Assembly: GCA_039105265.1 (NCBI GenBank)
Contig: JAPFFF010000043.1
Span: 620,001 to 684,000 of the forward strand
DNA length: 64,000 nucleotides
Direction of reading: 5' to 3'
Source of the DNA: Tritrichomonas musculus
Taxonomy: Eukaryota > Parabasalia > Tritrichomonadida > Tritrichomonadidae
Positions 39,708 through 50,400 of the stretch are shown piece by piece (the first letter of the stretch is position 1; each line of letters starts with the position of its first letter). The notes under the pieces were generated by a model. It worked only from the letters and a program-made list of their open reading frames with translations. It was not told the origin of the DNA and made no database searches. Position numbers and translations under genes: made by a program.

Positions 39708-41440
39708 TTACGCCATAATCATATCTGATAATATTAATGCAGAATTATATTATGTTTTATATATATATAGTGTAAATATGAAAGAAAAACTTGTTCATAA
39801 AAAGTGAAGTTATATTGCTTAAAATAGCTCAGAAGATAGTAAAAAAACATTTTTGAATTCAAATAATTATTAACTTAAAATAAACATCATTATCCAGCTG
39901 AATTTTTCATGAAATACTGTGATTTCTATATATTATTATACCAAAATACACGTATTAGTATATTATATAAACAAAATGTGGAGACTATGATAACTCTGCA
40001 GAAGAGGTCATCTTAAAAATATATTATAAAAAAGAATGATATTTACAAATCCGATCTATAATTTTTATTATTATTAGATTATTTGAGAATCATCTACGAT
40101 ATAATTCTTATTGAATAAATAAAATAAATAAAATATGAATAAGAATTGGAAGGAAATATGAAATTATTAAAAATATGGATTTCAATGAATTTCACCAAAA
40201 TTTCAAATAATAAAGCATTTAAACATATAAAATGAAACATACACAATCAGATATTTAGAATACTTAATATTGTGTCTTAAATACAAAATATCATTATATT
40301 TGTTGAATTTTTATTTTTTAAAAAAAATGGCGTTTATCCAAATGTATAAATGATATTCTTCAAAATAAATAGCATATTCATGAATAGCTTAAAATTGTTT
40401 ATTAGTTAATTAACATGCCATTTCCTAAAAGGTATGATTTTAATATAAAATTTTCAAATTTTCAGAATATTTGATATTGTATAAAAAAGAGTCAATATCA
40501 AATAATTAAGTTCTCACACAATTTATATAATGAAGATTAATAGTATTAGTATATAAATGTTATATTATAAATCTTGAATCTTATTTAATTTTTGAAAAAT
40601 TAACGATTTTATTTTTTTTGTCCTATCAAAATTGAATAAAGGAATTTTCATGAATATAAAAGAAATTAGTATTTACTTGAATTAAATAAAATATTTATAC
40701 ATAAATATTTTATATTCATTATAAACAAAGAGTGAAAACTCTCTATATTGTTTTAAAAAACTTATTTTTTTCGACATGTGAAGTGAAACAGACTTTTGTC
40801 CAGAAACAGACTTTTTTCCACTAACTATATATATAAATTATTAAATGGCTAACGTTCAATTTTTTTTTATTCTGATTTTTTTTATATTCATTTTCTTTAA
40901 AAAGGAGCTTTTCTAAATGTAAATATTAATTATTATGACCTAGTAATAATTTTTTCTAATCTACATCAATTATTATTTATATTCAAACCATTTATTTATT
41001 ATATTTTAATTACCTTGGCGAGTTATTGTCAATACGAAAAAATGATATTTGAGAGGATTTCATTCAAAAATTGAATTAAAATCAATAAAGCTTTATTTTC
41101 CTAGTGTATTTAAGATTTTGTTTAATTTATTTTATATATTTGCAACTATTACAATGAACATTATTATTTAAAATAAAGATAAAGCCAAGTTATTAATTAT
41201 TTATTTTAAAATTTGGATAAATTTATCTTGATACTATTGAAAACATTCAATTCATTCAAATATAAAAAACTATGTTTATGCAAATGTAAAAGAACCTATA
41301 AAAATATAAATGATATTTATATAGTATATATTTTATCTAATATTAAATTGACTTATATGCGATTTTTAAATTTAAATATTTCATGCAAAATATATGTTTA
41401 AAAAACAATAAAAAAACATTCAAATTTTAAAATTTATAAT
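39708..41440. other. Non-coding DNA inside elements A and B (right)
   Basis: AT-rich DNA without a credible gene. The B end lies at 40,785-40,829. A 62-codon ORF at 41,213-41,401 does not begin with a convincing context and resembles nothing. No counterpart of 40,830-41,440 exists in the left part of A. Confidence 0.45.
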
Positions 41441-41448
41441 AAAATTAA

Positions 41449-42578
41449 GGGAAAATGCATTCTAGCCCCCATTTTTCATATCACATTTCTTTTGGGGGCT
41501 AAATGATTTTTTGTTTATTTTTTTATTGAAAGTTGTATTTTAGCCCCCAATTTTTTTTATTCATAAGTGTTTTTCATCCCATAGACTTTACATTTCGCAA
41601 GTATTTCCCAAAATATTTTTTCTTTGTTGCTCCTATATGCATATTACTAAATAAATAAATAGAATTTGTTGAAAATAAAAAAAGATATTATTATTTATCT
41701 CTATTTATAGGTAAAAAGTACATCTTATCTCTTGAATTTGATAGAAATAAAATGATTAAAGGTTTTATTTATAATATTTTCTCTATATATAATGTTTTGT
41801 TTAATCAAAGATTATATATTCTAAAAATTTTTCTTTCGTTTTTGGTTATATATGTGTAATTATTTTCGAATATCGTTTATTATTTTATTCACCAAAGAAT
41901 TTCTCTATTTTTAATTATTTTTGTTGTTCATTAAAAAAAACTAAACGACTTTATTTTGTTTTTGCTAAACGATTATTTTTATGTATTTTTGATAGTTTAT
42001 TTGGTCAAAGTATTTTCAAAAAGTTTCTATTACAACCATATATTCTCACAAAATTTTTGGTAATAAAAGAAACACACTAATTCTTATTTAGGATCAATTA
42101 AATTAAATTATTTAACGCAGCAGCATTTTCTTTTTGCCCAAAATGATCTTAAACTTAAACCAGACATTATACTTTCATATTTTTATAATGAATATGAAAT
42201 ATAATAATTTATTCATGTTAATATAAACACCAGCTTTTTTTGAGATAATATATAATTTCCAGTATGAGTTAATGATTCTTTCCCTTTTTATTCTATCTAT
42301 CATTAAATAGTTTATCTTAATAGAGTAATCATCAAGAATTATTGATGTTTTTTAGAGTTTTTCGTTTTATATTTTTCTTTATATGTTTTTTAACATATAA
42401 CTTCCTTTTTTTTGCATTTATTTTATTTTAATATGCTTTATTTGCTCCTTTTTTTAATTATATTTACGATTATTTTCAATTGAAAAAGTTTTCAAAAAAG
42501 TGGGGGCTAAAAAACACATTTTTACATTTTTTCCCCCATTTTCCCTTTCAATTTTTGGGGGCTAAAAAAAGTTCCCCT
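41449..42578. mobile_element. 1.13-kb non-autonomous transposon with 8-bp target duplication
   Basis: Flanked by direct repeats AAAATTAA (41,441-41,448 and 42,579-42,586). The ends are imperfectly inverted (GGGAAAATGC... and ...GTTCCCCT), and both carry several inverted copies of TTAGCCCCCA. An 8-bp duplication with repeated sub-terminal motifs points to the hAT superfamily, though the end sequence is not a typical hAT end. There is no ORF. It inserted at the inner boundary of the right arm of element A. Confidence 0.75.
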
Positions 42579-42731
42579 AAAATTAAAATATCTAAACATA
42601 TATTTAGATTTATAAATATATTTACGATGCAAAATATATAGCTATTTATTTATAAATTATAAAATAAATATATTAAATTGAAACCTAATAAATAATGATT
42701 TATGTCTGATTGCATTCGCCAACCTACCTTT

Positions 42732-43042
42732 ATCGTTATTTAAATATTCAAAAAGTGTTCACAAAATTCTATGAATACATTGAAAAATAAACTCATCTAA
42801 TAATTTAAGGATAGTTTTTTTTACTTGAACTTTTACTAAAATTTTCATTCAATTTTTTTTCTATGGATTTTTTTTCTTGAACTTTAACTAAAATTTTCAT
42901 TCAATTTTCAATCAACATTGCTGATTCAGCAATTCTCGAAATTTATCAAAGTGAGAGTAAAAAGAATATGAATATAAGCAATAGTATTTAAATATTATTT
43001 ATTTTATTATTAATAAAATGAGAATTTACATTCTTTTTATAT
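42732..43042. other. Spacer between element A and the hAT-like element
   Basis: About 310 bp of AT-rich DNA. A short direct repeat (TTGAACTTT(T/A)ACTAAAATTTTCATTCAATTTT-type) appears twice near 42,825-42,910. No gene. Confidence 0.5.
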
Positions 43043-43050
43043 ATTTAAAT

Positions 43051-43982
43051 TAGGGATGGGAAACGGGCACAGGGCGGGCAATGGGCCCGAAATAAACGTA
43101 CTGCCCGGGCCTGCCCGGGCAAAACGGTTATTTACGTTTTTTCGGGCGAAGCAGTGCCCGTTTCCACTGTTTTGGGCAATTGCCCGGGGCTGCCCATTTT
43201 CATAAAAAAGAATTTGGTTCGATTATTTTCCAAACTTTTTTTTTTTTTTTTTTAGAAAAAAGCATTGACAAAATAAAGTTTATGAATGATTTTTGTTTAA
43301 AAAAATGCATGAATATATTGTATTTTATATTTTAAATATAATTAAATTAAAAAAATCACATTTACTTATCTGATCACATAAAAATTTCATTTAGATATTA
43401 TGTCATTAACATAAAAAAGCAAGTTTAACACAACAGTATAATATATATATGCTATTCTAACTATAAGTTCATAAATAAAACTTTTTGGAACAAATTAAAT
43501 TTTGGGATATTGAAAAAAAACTATACAGTTAATGAAATACTTGTGGGAATAAAAAAATATGCATTTTAAGAATAATAAAAAATCAAAATTTTTTATATAA
43601 GCCAAAAAAAGAGTAAAAAAAAAAGTGATATTATTTTCATTTAAACAAGTTTATAAAAAAAATCATTTTCTTATTGTTTATAAAAAATGAAAAATAAATT
43701 GCAATCATAATGATATGAATAAATATTTTTAACATGGAATATAGGTGGAGAAATTGGGGAAAAAAAAAAGATTAGACGAAAATCGAACAAGCAGCTTTTA
43801 CTATTTCAAAAATTTACGGGCAGGAAAGAAAACGATGAACGGGCAATCAATTTAACAATCAAATGGGCAAGAACGAGCAAAAGCGGGCAATGTAAAAAAG
43901 ACGTTTGTGCCCATTCTTGCCCGGTGATATGACCAATCTGACATTGCCCGGGCACGTTTCGGGCGCCCGTTTCCCATCCCTA
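43051..43982. mobile_element. 932-bp non-autonomous hAT-like element with GC-rich ends
   Basis: Ends TAGGGATGGGAAACGGGC and the perfect inverse, flanked by the 8-bp duplication ATTTAAAT (43,043-43,050; 43,983-43,990). The TAGGGATGG(G/C)AAACGGGC end and 8-bp duplication are hallmarks of hAT transposons. GC-rich sub-terminal repeats of GCCCGGGC and GGGCAA-type motifs fill both ends, whereas the middle is AT-rich and without an ORF. It must have been moved by an hAT transposase encoded elsewhere. Confidence 0.88.
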
Positions 43983-43990
43983 ATTTAAAT

Positions 43991-44500
43991 GAAAATATCA
44001 CAAATAATTATTGTGAAAAAAGATAATTGAACTTCCATAATTAACACATAACAATCTAAACTTCATCAATGCATTTCATCTGTAGAGTATTGAGAGGAAA
44101 CTTTGAATTCTTTGAATTCCGTTAATTCTGCTTTAAAGTAAGTATATTCCCTAGAAATTGCAGGATATTAGATGGCTGTAAAGTATAGAAACAATAAATC
44201 ATGGATTTTCCTTCTTTTTTTGGGCACTAATTCAAGAAAATGTGGGCATTTCTTTGGAATAAAGCTTTATTTCACAGTGTTTTGTTTGCATTTACATGTA
44301 TGGAGCCTTTTCAAAGTGGATCAAAATATCAAAACATCAAAGAAAAAGACAATTCAAATGTTCTTCAATCAAATTAATAAACTAACTAGGGACTGGCCAC
44401 GACGATTAAAAATTATAGAAAAAAATTGAATGAATATTTTAGTATAATTTCAAGTAAAATAATCCATCAATTTAAGGGTCGAGTTTAATAGAAAATTTGA
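43991..44500. other. Spacer with one short ORF
   Basis: An ATG-started 85-codon ORF (44,172-44,429, plus) is present but matches nothing I know and has no promoter motif. Otherwise AT-rich DNA leading into a minisatellite. Confidence 0.4.
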
Positions 44501-44576
44501 ATTTTCACATCAATGTTTGTCTGTTATTAACATCAGTGTTTGTCTGTCGTTAGCATATATGTTTATCTGTTGTTAG
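44501..44576. repeat. Left remnant of a 23-bp minisatellite
   Basis: Three units of the TGTTTGTCTGTTGTTAGCAT type. The array resumes on the other side of the integrase element at 49,613, so the element was inserted into it. Confidence 0.8.
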
Positions 44577-45429
44577 TATTCCAAGAGAAAATGAAGCCCC
44601 AGCTTTTTGAGAGGCCAAAAATTGAATGAATAAAAAATATAAAAATTTTAAAATGTTAAAAATGCGTTATATAAAACCAACAAAAACGAAATATAGCATT
44701 TAGTAAAACATATATAGAAAAAAAGCATAGAAAATAATTGAGAGGGAAGATTTTTTGAGTGTATTTTATATTTTCGCTAAAATGTATTCAAATTTGAAAT
44801 AAACAAATTGAAAGAATTTCAGATGCACACAAAAAGCAAGATTATTTTTTCTATGATATTGAAAAATCAACTTCATAACGTATTATCTTCAAAGCTTTGT
44901 TATTGATGATTATGTTGTAAATGAGCAAGGATTAGTTAGATTAAAAAATTGAAAAATTTTCCAAATTTGAAAAATTTTTATATCTTCACAAAAGTAAAGT
45001 TCGAAAAATTTTAATTGAATTATCGTATAAACAAAAAATATATTTATCTATTAATTTGACTAGCATCATACGAAAATAAAAATAAATAAATACAATAATA
45101 TTGATCAATAAAAAATAAATATACTGGAATAAATAACAAATGTTTGAAAAATAGATTCGACTAATAAATTCCTTTGAATAAATCTATTCCAGCATATTAA
45201 TTTCCTTTGAATCTATTAAAAAAGAGGCAAATTAAGTAAAAAATAATTAAAATGTTTAGTAACTTTTTTAATAAGATAAAAAATAAAAATCAATTGAAAT
45301 TCACCTAATTTGACCTTTATGTTATTGTTCCCAATTTTTTAAAAATTTAAATATCTTTAAAATTATAATAGAAATAATAAAAAATAAAAAATAAATAATA
45401 AATAAAATTTAATAATTAATATGTTTTTA

Positions 45430-46740
45430 TTAAGGCGTGTATTCAATGATGTTTAATACTCCATCTCTTTCTATATCATACTTTGGAAGTTGATTGTATG
45501 CTGTTTCTGGAGTAGTTTCATCTTCAAAATAATTTTTTAAAGCTGAATGAAACAAAATATTGTTATAAATAAATACTATGATGGGGATATCTTTATAATC
45601 TTTCAATTTTTCTACTATCGGCCACCACCTTTCAATTTTTGCGTTTTCTTCAGGATTTCTTGGACGAATTTTATAATGAAAAATTTTGCTTTTTTTAAGT
45701 TCTTCTTCAAAATCGTTACCAGTAAATTCTTTACCGTTATCGGTTGTTATTTCAAAGGGATATTCATTTTCTTTGAAATTTGAGAGGCAATTATTCAAAG
45801 CTTGAGCAGCAAATTCCATTGTTTTATATTCACCAATTTCAAAATAAATTATTTTTCTTGAATAATCATCAATAAAAGCTATCAAATAATGAACTTTTTC
45901 AAAGTAAGGTGGTTTGTCCTTCAAAAAGTGGATATCACAATGCCACAAATAATTAACCCTTGTTGCATGATATCTTGAGTCATGTACAATTTCTTTTTTT
46001 TCTTTTTGTTTTGGTGGATATAAAATATTATGTATTTTTCTAGAATGCCATTCTGAAATATTTAATATGTTTCCAATACCCTTATATCCACCTTCCCATG
46101 AATTGTGAATCTCTGAAAATTTCTGAATGAGTTCATCTGAAATATTGAGAGGTTTTCGACCACATTTCAAATTTCCTAAATCAATATTATAATTATTTTT
46201 AAGAAAATTGAGTAAAGTGGTTCGTTTACATTTAAAATATTTAAAAATTGATTTTAAAGAAATTGAATTGTCTTTAATTGAATCAACCAATTTATTTATT
46301 TCTGAAGCGTCCAACTGATATATATCAAATTTTGAATTAAGTATTTTTGAAAGATAAAAAAAATCTTTGTCTATTCCGGTCAATTTTTCGCAATTCTGAA
46401 TTATTTTTTGATGATTGCTAAAACAATTCATTGAAATTTCTTTATTCATTATTTCATAAAGCATATCAAACATTTGAATAGTTAAAGATTTATCACCATA
46501 AACTTGACAAGTATTTTGATAAATTAAATTGAAATCCTTTGTAAAATCGTCTATATTAAAATATTTATTATCACTTATTTTATTTTTGATTATTTCAAAG
46601 CACATTGGAGTTTTTACGATTGAATAATAATTTTTTTCTTGTTTTTCATCTGGTAATTTTTCGAAATACAGCGAAATTGGTTTTTGGGCTATTTTTTCCA
46701 TAATTTGATTGAGCTGTGATTTTAAAATCTCTTGCGACAT
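45430..46740 (-). CDS. DDE integrase with N-terminal bromodomain-like module
   Basis: 436 residues. Residues ~10-105 follow the bromodomain pattern: KPISLYFEKLP, NYYSIVKTPMCFEIIKNKI, YFNIDDFTKDFNLIYQNT. A helical DNA-binding region (~145-240) with two helix-turn-helix-like parts follows. The catalytic core at ~255-400 has the retroviral-type integrase signature: Asp in LWHCDIH, Asp in ITTDNGKEF and Glu in ENAKIERWW, with 35 residues between the last two (DD35E). The enzyme would cut and join the ends of its own element in the nucleus. The bromodomain-like module suggests targeting to acetylated chromatin, which is inference. The gene lies between 656-bp inverted repeats. The frame is open throughout. 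Confidence 0.85.
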   Translation of the reverse strand: MSQEILKSQLNQIMEKIAQKPISLYFEKLPDEKQEKNYYSIVKTPMCFEIIKNKISDNKYFNIDDFTKDFNLIYQNTCQVYGDKSLTIQMFDMLYEIMNKEISMNCFSNHQKIIQNCEKLTGIDKDFFYLSKILNSKFDIYQLDASEINKLVDSIKDNSISLKSIFKYFKCKRTTLLNFLKNNYNIDLGNLKCGRKPLNISDELIQKFSEIHNSWEGGYKGIGNILNISEWHSRKIHNILYPPKQKEKKEIVHDSRYHATRVNYLWHCDIHFLKDKPPYFEKVHYLIAFIDDYSRKIIYFEIGEYKTMEFAAQALNNCLSNFKENEYPFEITTDNGKEFTGNDFEEELKKSKIFHYKIRPRNPEENAKIERWWPIVEKLKDYKDIPIIVFIYNNILFHSALKNYFEDETTPETAYNQLPKYDIERDGVLNIIEYTP

Positions 46741-48957
46741 GTAAAAATAATTTTAACGTATTTTATTGAATTTGATTTGAATAGTTTACATACTTTTGAA
46801 TGGATTCCTATTTTGGTAATTCAATATTTTTGAATTTTTAGAATAATATAATATAATTGATAATAAAAAACATATTAATTAATAAAGAACATAATTTTAT
46901 AATTGCAATTAGCTTGATAAAAGTTTTTCAAAAGCAAAAACAGACCATAATTTGGCTATTTGGTCAAAATTTAAATAAATTCTCCGATATCTAATACGAA
47001 AAACATGAAAAGAAGTTTATTACTTATATATAAACGATCTTTACTATGCCAAATGTTGCATTAATAAGATTTTTTTTGAAATTCATTGATGAAAAACGAT
47101 TTAAAAAATATAATTTCAGTATTTCCACTTATTTTGCAACAGTTATTATACCATAAAACCTTTATATTATATGTATAAAGAGCATATAGATTGAAATAAT
47201 AGCGATTACAACTTCGTTAAACCTGAATAAAGTCCTTAGATTTATTGCTGATGAGATTAAACCAAAAAAGGATCGTTAATTTTTATATTTTCTTGGTTAA
47301 GAATACTATTTATCAAATAAAATAAAGCAAAAGTTACGAGACCAAACTTATTTTTCATTGAATTCCTAACCTAAACAAAAATTAGCTTACACTTTCTAGT
47401 ATATCAAATAGAAAAGAAAGCACTTGACTGAGTTCACTCTGTTATCATTTTCTCATTTCAAAAATTGATATAAAAATAGTATGCATTAAGGTATTTTCTT
47501 TTTTCTTTCCTTAAGCATGAAAGTAATAATTGATCATGCTGCTAAACGAGACTCGTTATTTGTTCCTAGTAGGTATCATAGCATAGTTAATTGTAACAAT
47601 CCATATTTAGTTCTGATAGATTTATGATGGAGGTTAAAAAAAATTATTGATATTCAAACTACATTTTTCATTTAAATAGATTTGATTACTCCTTATGCTT
47701 TCTCAATCATCAGTAGTTGATAGCCTAAATTGTAAAAATGTATGGAATGCTTTATTTCTCCAGAAAAATACTAAGTTCAACAAATTGTTTTACTGTGATT
47801 GTGTTGTGAGCTTAAGGGAAGATTTTAATGATATGAGTTAATACTTGGTAATTTATTAATTATTTGATTAAAATAAATGCATTTTTAATATTAAAAACTC
47901 CCTTATGCTCATAGAAATTAGTCAATATCAACCATATATGTAATATAATGAAAACTTTTTTGATATTCCAATACTGTAATAAGTAAGCATAAGTCACAGA
48001 AAATCATTCATCAAAAAGGTGATTCTCAATCTTGGAAAACATATATAATCGGTTGTTTTCATTTGTTTGAGCCTATTTAAAGCTGTGACTCAAAATGAAA
48101 TTTCGTTCCTAGGAATTGAGGTAGGGGAAATCAAGGTTTTCTTATCTTATATTTAATAACTAATTGAATGATAAAAAAAAATCCCATTATTAAACTCAAT
48201 AAGTATAATAATTTTCAGCATACTTCTTCAAACTTTTGATAAAAACACAATATAAAAGGTTATAAATAGGTAAACTAGTTGAATAAACTTGAATTGTTCT
48301 ATTTCACAGAACTGTTGTTTAGTTTAAAAGACGTTTTTTAAATTATAAATGAATAAATGAAAAAGGATATTATAAATATATAATATTGGTGCTTAATAAC
48401 AAATTTAACATGGCCTTGAACATATATATGTACTAATAATTATTGAAATAGAACTAAAAAAGAACAAATTTAGATTTTTAAAATTTGAATATTTTACATC
48501 TTTGAAAATTTTTATTCAAAAAGTTTTTAAAAATAATGAGAATTCATTCAAATAATAAAAAACACTATTTTCATTTTATGATAGAAAAACGACCATCAAA
48601 CCCGTCTTAACTAAATCAGCAAACTCTTTGAACTTAATAAATTCAAAAATATTCGCATTCGAACAATTTTTTTTTATTTTATTATTGCTAGCCTTCAATT
48701 TCAGATTATTCAAGCAAACCACTTTTTAAAACCTTTTATGTTTTATTTTATTATTGCTAGCCTAATTTTATTATTGCTATTAAAAAAACTTAATTATTTT
48801 TTTCGATTGAAATTCAAAAAGAAACAAAAATACTTTTATTTGTATTTTTTAGCTTGTTTAACAATATATTAAGATAATTCACTTCAATGTTTAACTCTAA
48901 TGTACATTATTATAATTCATAACTATAGGAAATTTTAGTAAATGAATTCTGATTAAT
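46741..48957. other. Gene-free interior of the integrase element
   Basis: About 2.2 kb of AT-rich DNA between the integrase gene and the right terminal repeat. No ORF with a recognisable family on either strand. What it contributes to the element is unclear. Confidence 0.5.
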
Positions 48958-49612
48958 ATTTGCCTCTTTTTTAATAGATTCAAAGGAAATTAATATGCTG
49001 GAATAGATTTATTCAAAGGAATTTATTAGTCGAATCTATTTTTCAAACATTTGTTATTTATTCCAGTATATTTATTTTTTATTGATCAATATTATTGTAT
49101 TTATTTATTTTTATTTTCGTATGATGCTAGTCAAATTAATAGATAAATATATTTTTTGTTTATACGATAATTCAATTAAAATTTTTCGAACTTTACTTTT
49201 GTGAAGATATAAAAATTTTTCAAATTTGGAAAATTTTTCAATTTTTTAATCTAACTAATCCTTGCTCATTTACAACATAATCATCAATAACAAAGCTTTG
49301 AAGATAATACGTTATGAAGTTGATTTTTCAATATCATAGAAAAAATAATCTTGCTTTTTGTGTGCATCTGAAATTCTTTCAATTTGTTTATTTCAAATTT
49401 GAATACATTTTAGCGAAAATATAAAATACACTCAAAAAATCTTCCCTCTCAATTATTTTCTATGCTTTTTTTCTATATATGTTTTACTAAATGCTATATT
49501 TCGTTTTTGTTGGTTTTATATAACGCATTTTTAACATTTTAAAATTTTTATATTTTTTATTCATTCAATTTTTGGCCTCTCAAAAAGCTGGGGCTTCATT
49601 TTCTCTTGGAAT

Positions 49613-49876
49613 ATGTTTATCTGTTGTTAGCATAGATGTTTATCTGTTGTTAGCATAGATGTTTATCTGTTGTTAGCATAGATGTTTTTCTGTTGTTAGC
49701 ATAGATGTTTGTATGTTGTCAGCATCGATGTTTTTCTGTTGTCAGCATAGATGTTTATATGTTGTTAGCATAGATGTTTGTCTGTTGTAAGCATCAATGT
49801 TTGTCTGTGGTTAGCATCGATGTTTATCTGTTGTTAGCATCAATATTTATCAGTTGCTAGCATCAATGTTTGTCAA
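49613..49876. repeat. 23-bp minisatellite (TGTTTATCTGTTGTTAGCATAGA)
   Basis: About 11 units of 23 bp with point variation (TTATCTG, TTGTCTG, TTTTCTG; CATAGA, CATCGA, CATCAA). It is the continuation of the array interrupted by the integrase element. Confidence 0.92.
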
Positions 49877-50039
49877 TATTTAAGATAATATTATCTGGCG
49901 ATAGGATTATCTTGTTGTGGGATTTATCTGGCTGTGGAATTTGTATCAACTAAAGTATAGTTAGTCTTTTCTGAAGAACCTTCAAAAAGTGGAAATCATT
50001 CAGAAAAAATAATCTAAATAAAATAATTGAAAAAACAAA

Positions 50040-50175
50040 TCTTTTTATATTTTTACAAAATTTTTACCGAGACTACATACCGCCTAGCGGGCGTCGAGCG
50101 AGGCTGAACGAAGCGAAGCCGAGTCGAGACCCCGCGGCTGGCGGTAAGAATCGGTAAAAATTTTGTAACATAAAA
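50040..50175. repeat. GC-rich palindrome in AT-rich DNA
   Basis: Outer arms TTACAAAATTTTTACCGA (50,053-50,070) and its exact inverse (50,151-50,168), extended outward imperfectly (ATCTTTTTAT). The middle is GC-rich and itself foldable (ACCGCC/GGCGGT; CGAGGCT against AGCCGAG; TCGA pairs). It lies ~230 bp before a decayed MULE gene and could be part of that element's end. It contains GAACGAAGCGAAGC, similar to the core of the hairpin at 17,409. Confidence 0.85.
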
Positions 50176-50400
50176 AGATTATTTTTTTTATTATTTTTAT
50201 TTATAGAATTTTAAAATCTTATTAAAATCTATTGATTATTTATTAATATCAAATATGTAATTTAGTATAGTAAACAACAAATAAATAAAAAATATAATAT
50301 ATAATATGGAAAATGCCCATTTTCTCGCAATAATTCTTTATTATTATTATTAAAAATAACAAACTTTTTAAATAAATTTTATTTTTTGACGATCATCAAA

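Larger units (their letters stand above)
25112..40829. mobile_element. Inner inverted-repeat pair B (TATAGTTAGTGGACAAAAGT ends)
   Basis: 25,112-25,160 and 40,785-40,829 are inverted copies of a ~45-bp end with two GGACAAAAGTC motifs. TATA sits at both outer edges, compatible with a TA target site. Such ends (TA, then GTGGACAAAAGT) resemble Tc1-type terminal repeats. The DNA just inside, 25,165-26,094 and 39,708-40,784, is not inverted and has no gene, so B looks like a small non-autonomous element into which C was inserted. Family assignment is tentative. Confidence 0.5.
24803..42731. mobile_element. Outer inverted-repeat element A, carrying nested insertions
   Basis: 24,803-24,957 (starting AAAGGTAGGTTGGCGAATGC) is repeated in inverted order at 42,579-42,731 with only a few mismatches in ~153 bp. 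The two copies therefore form the ends of a 17.9-kb unit. Between them lie inverted pair B, the Mutator-like element C and a 1.13-kb element inserted at the inner edge of the right arm. No target duplication was recognised. An alternative is that A is a segmental inverted duplication and not a transposon. Confidence 0.65.
44577..49612. mobile_element. 5.0-kb integrase-encoding element (Polinton-derived or Ginger-like)
   Basis: 656-bp terminal inverted repeats (44,577-45,232 and 48,958-49,612) are nearly identical, starting TATTCCAAGAGAAAATGAAG. The one gene is an integrase on the minus strand. The remaining interior (46,741-48,957) has no recognisable gene. Integrase plus long inverted ends fits Polinton/Maverick-type elements reduced to an integrase, or Ginger-type DNA transposons. 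There is no DNA polymerase, ATPase, protease or capsid gene. The near-identity of the ends suggests a recent insertion. The unit looks whole as an integrase-only element. Confidence 0.75.

Noticed and set aside
24803-42731. LTR retrotransposon
   Set aside because: All long terminal repeats here are inverted, and no reverse transcriptase or gag-like reading was found.
44172-44429. 85-codon ORF as a gene
   Set aside because: Starts with ATG but shows no known motif, no initiator motif and no conserved neighbour.
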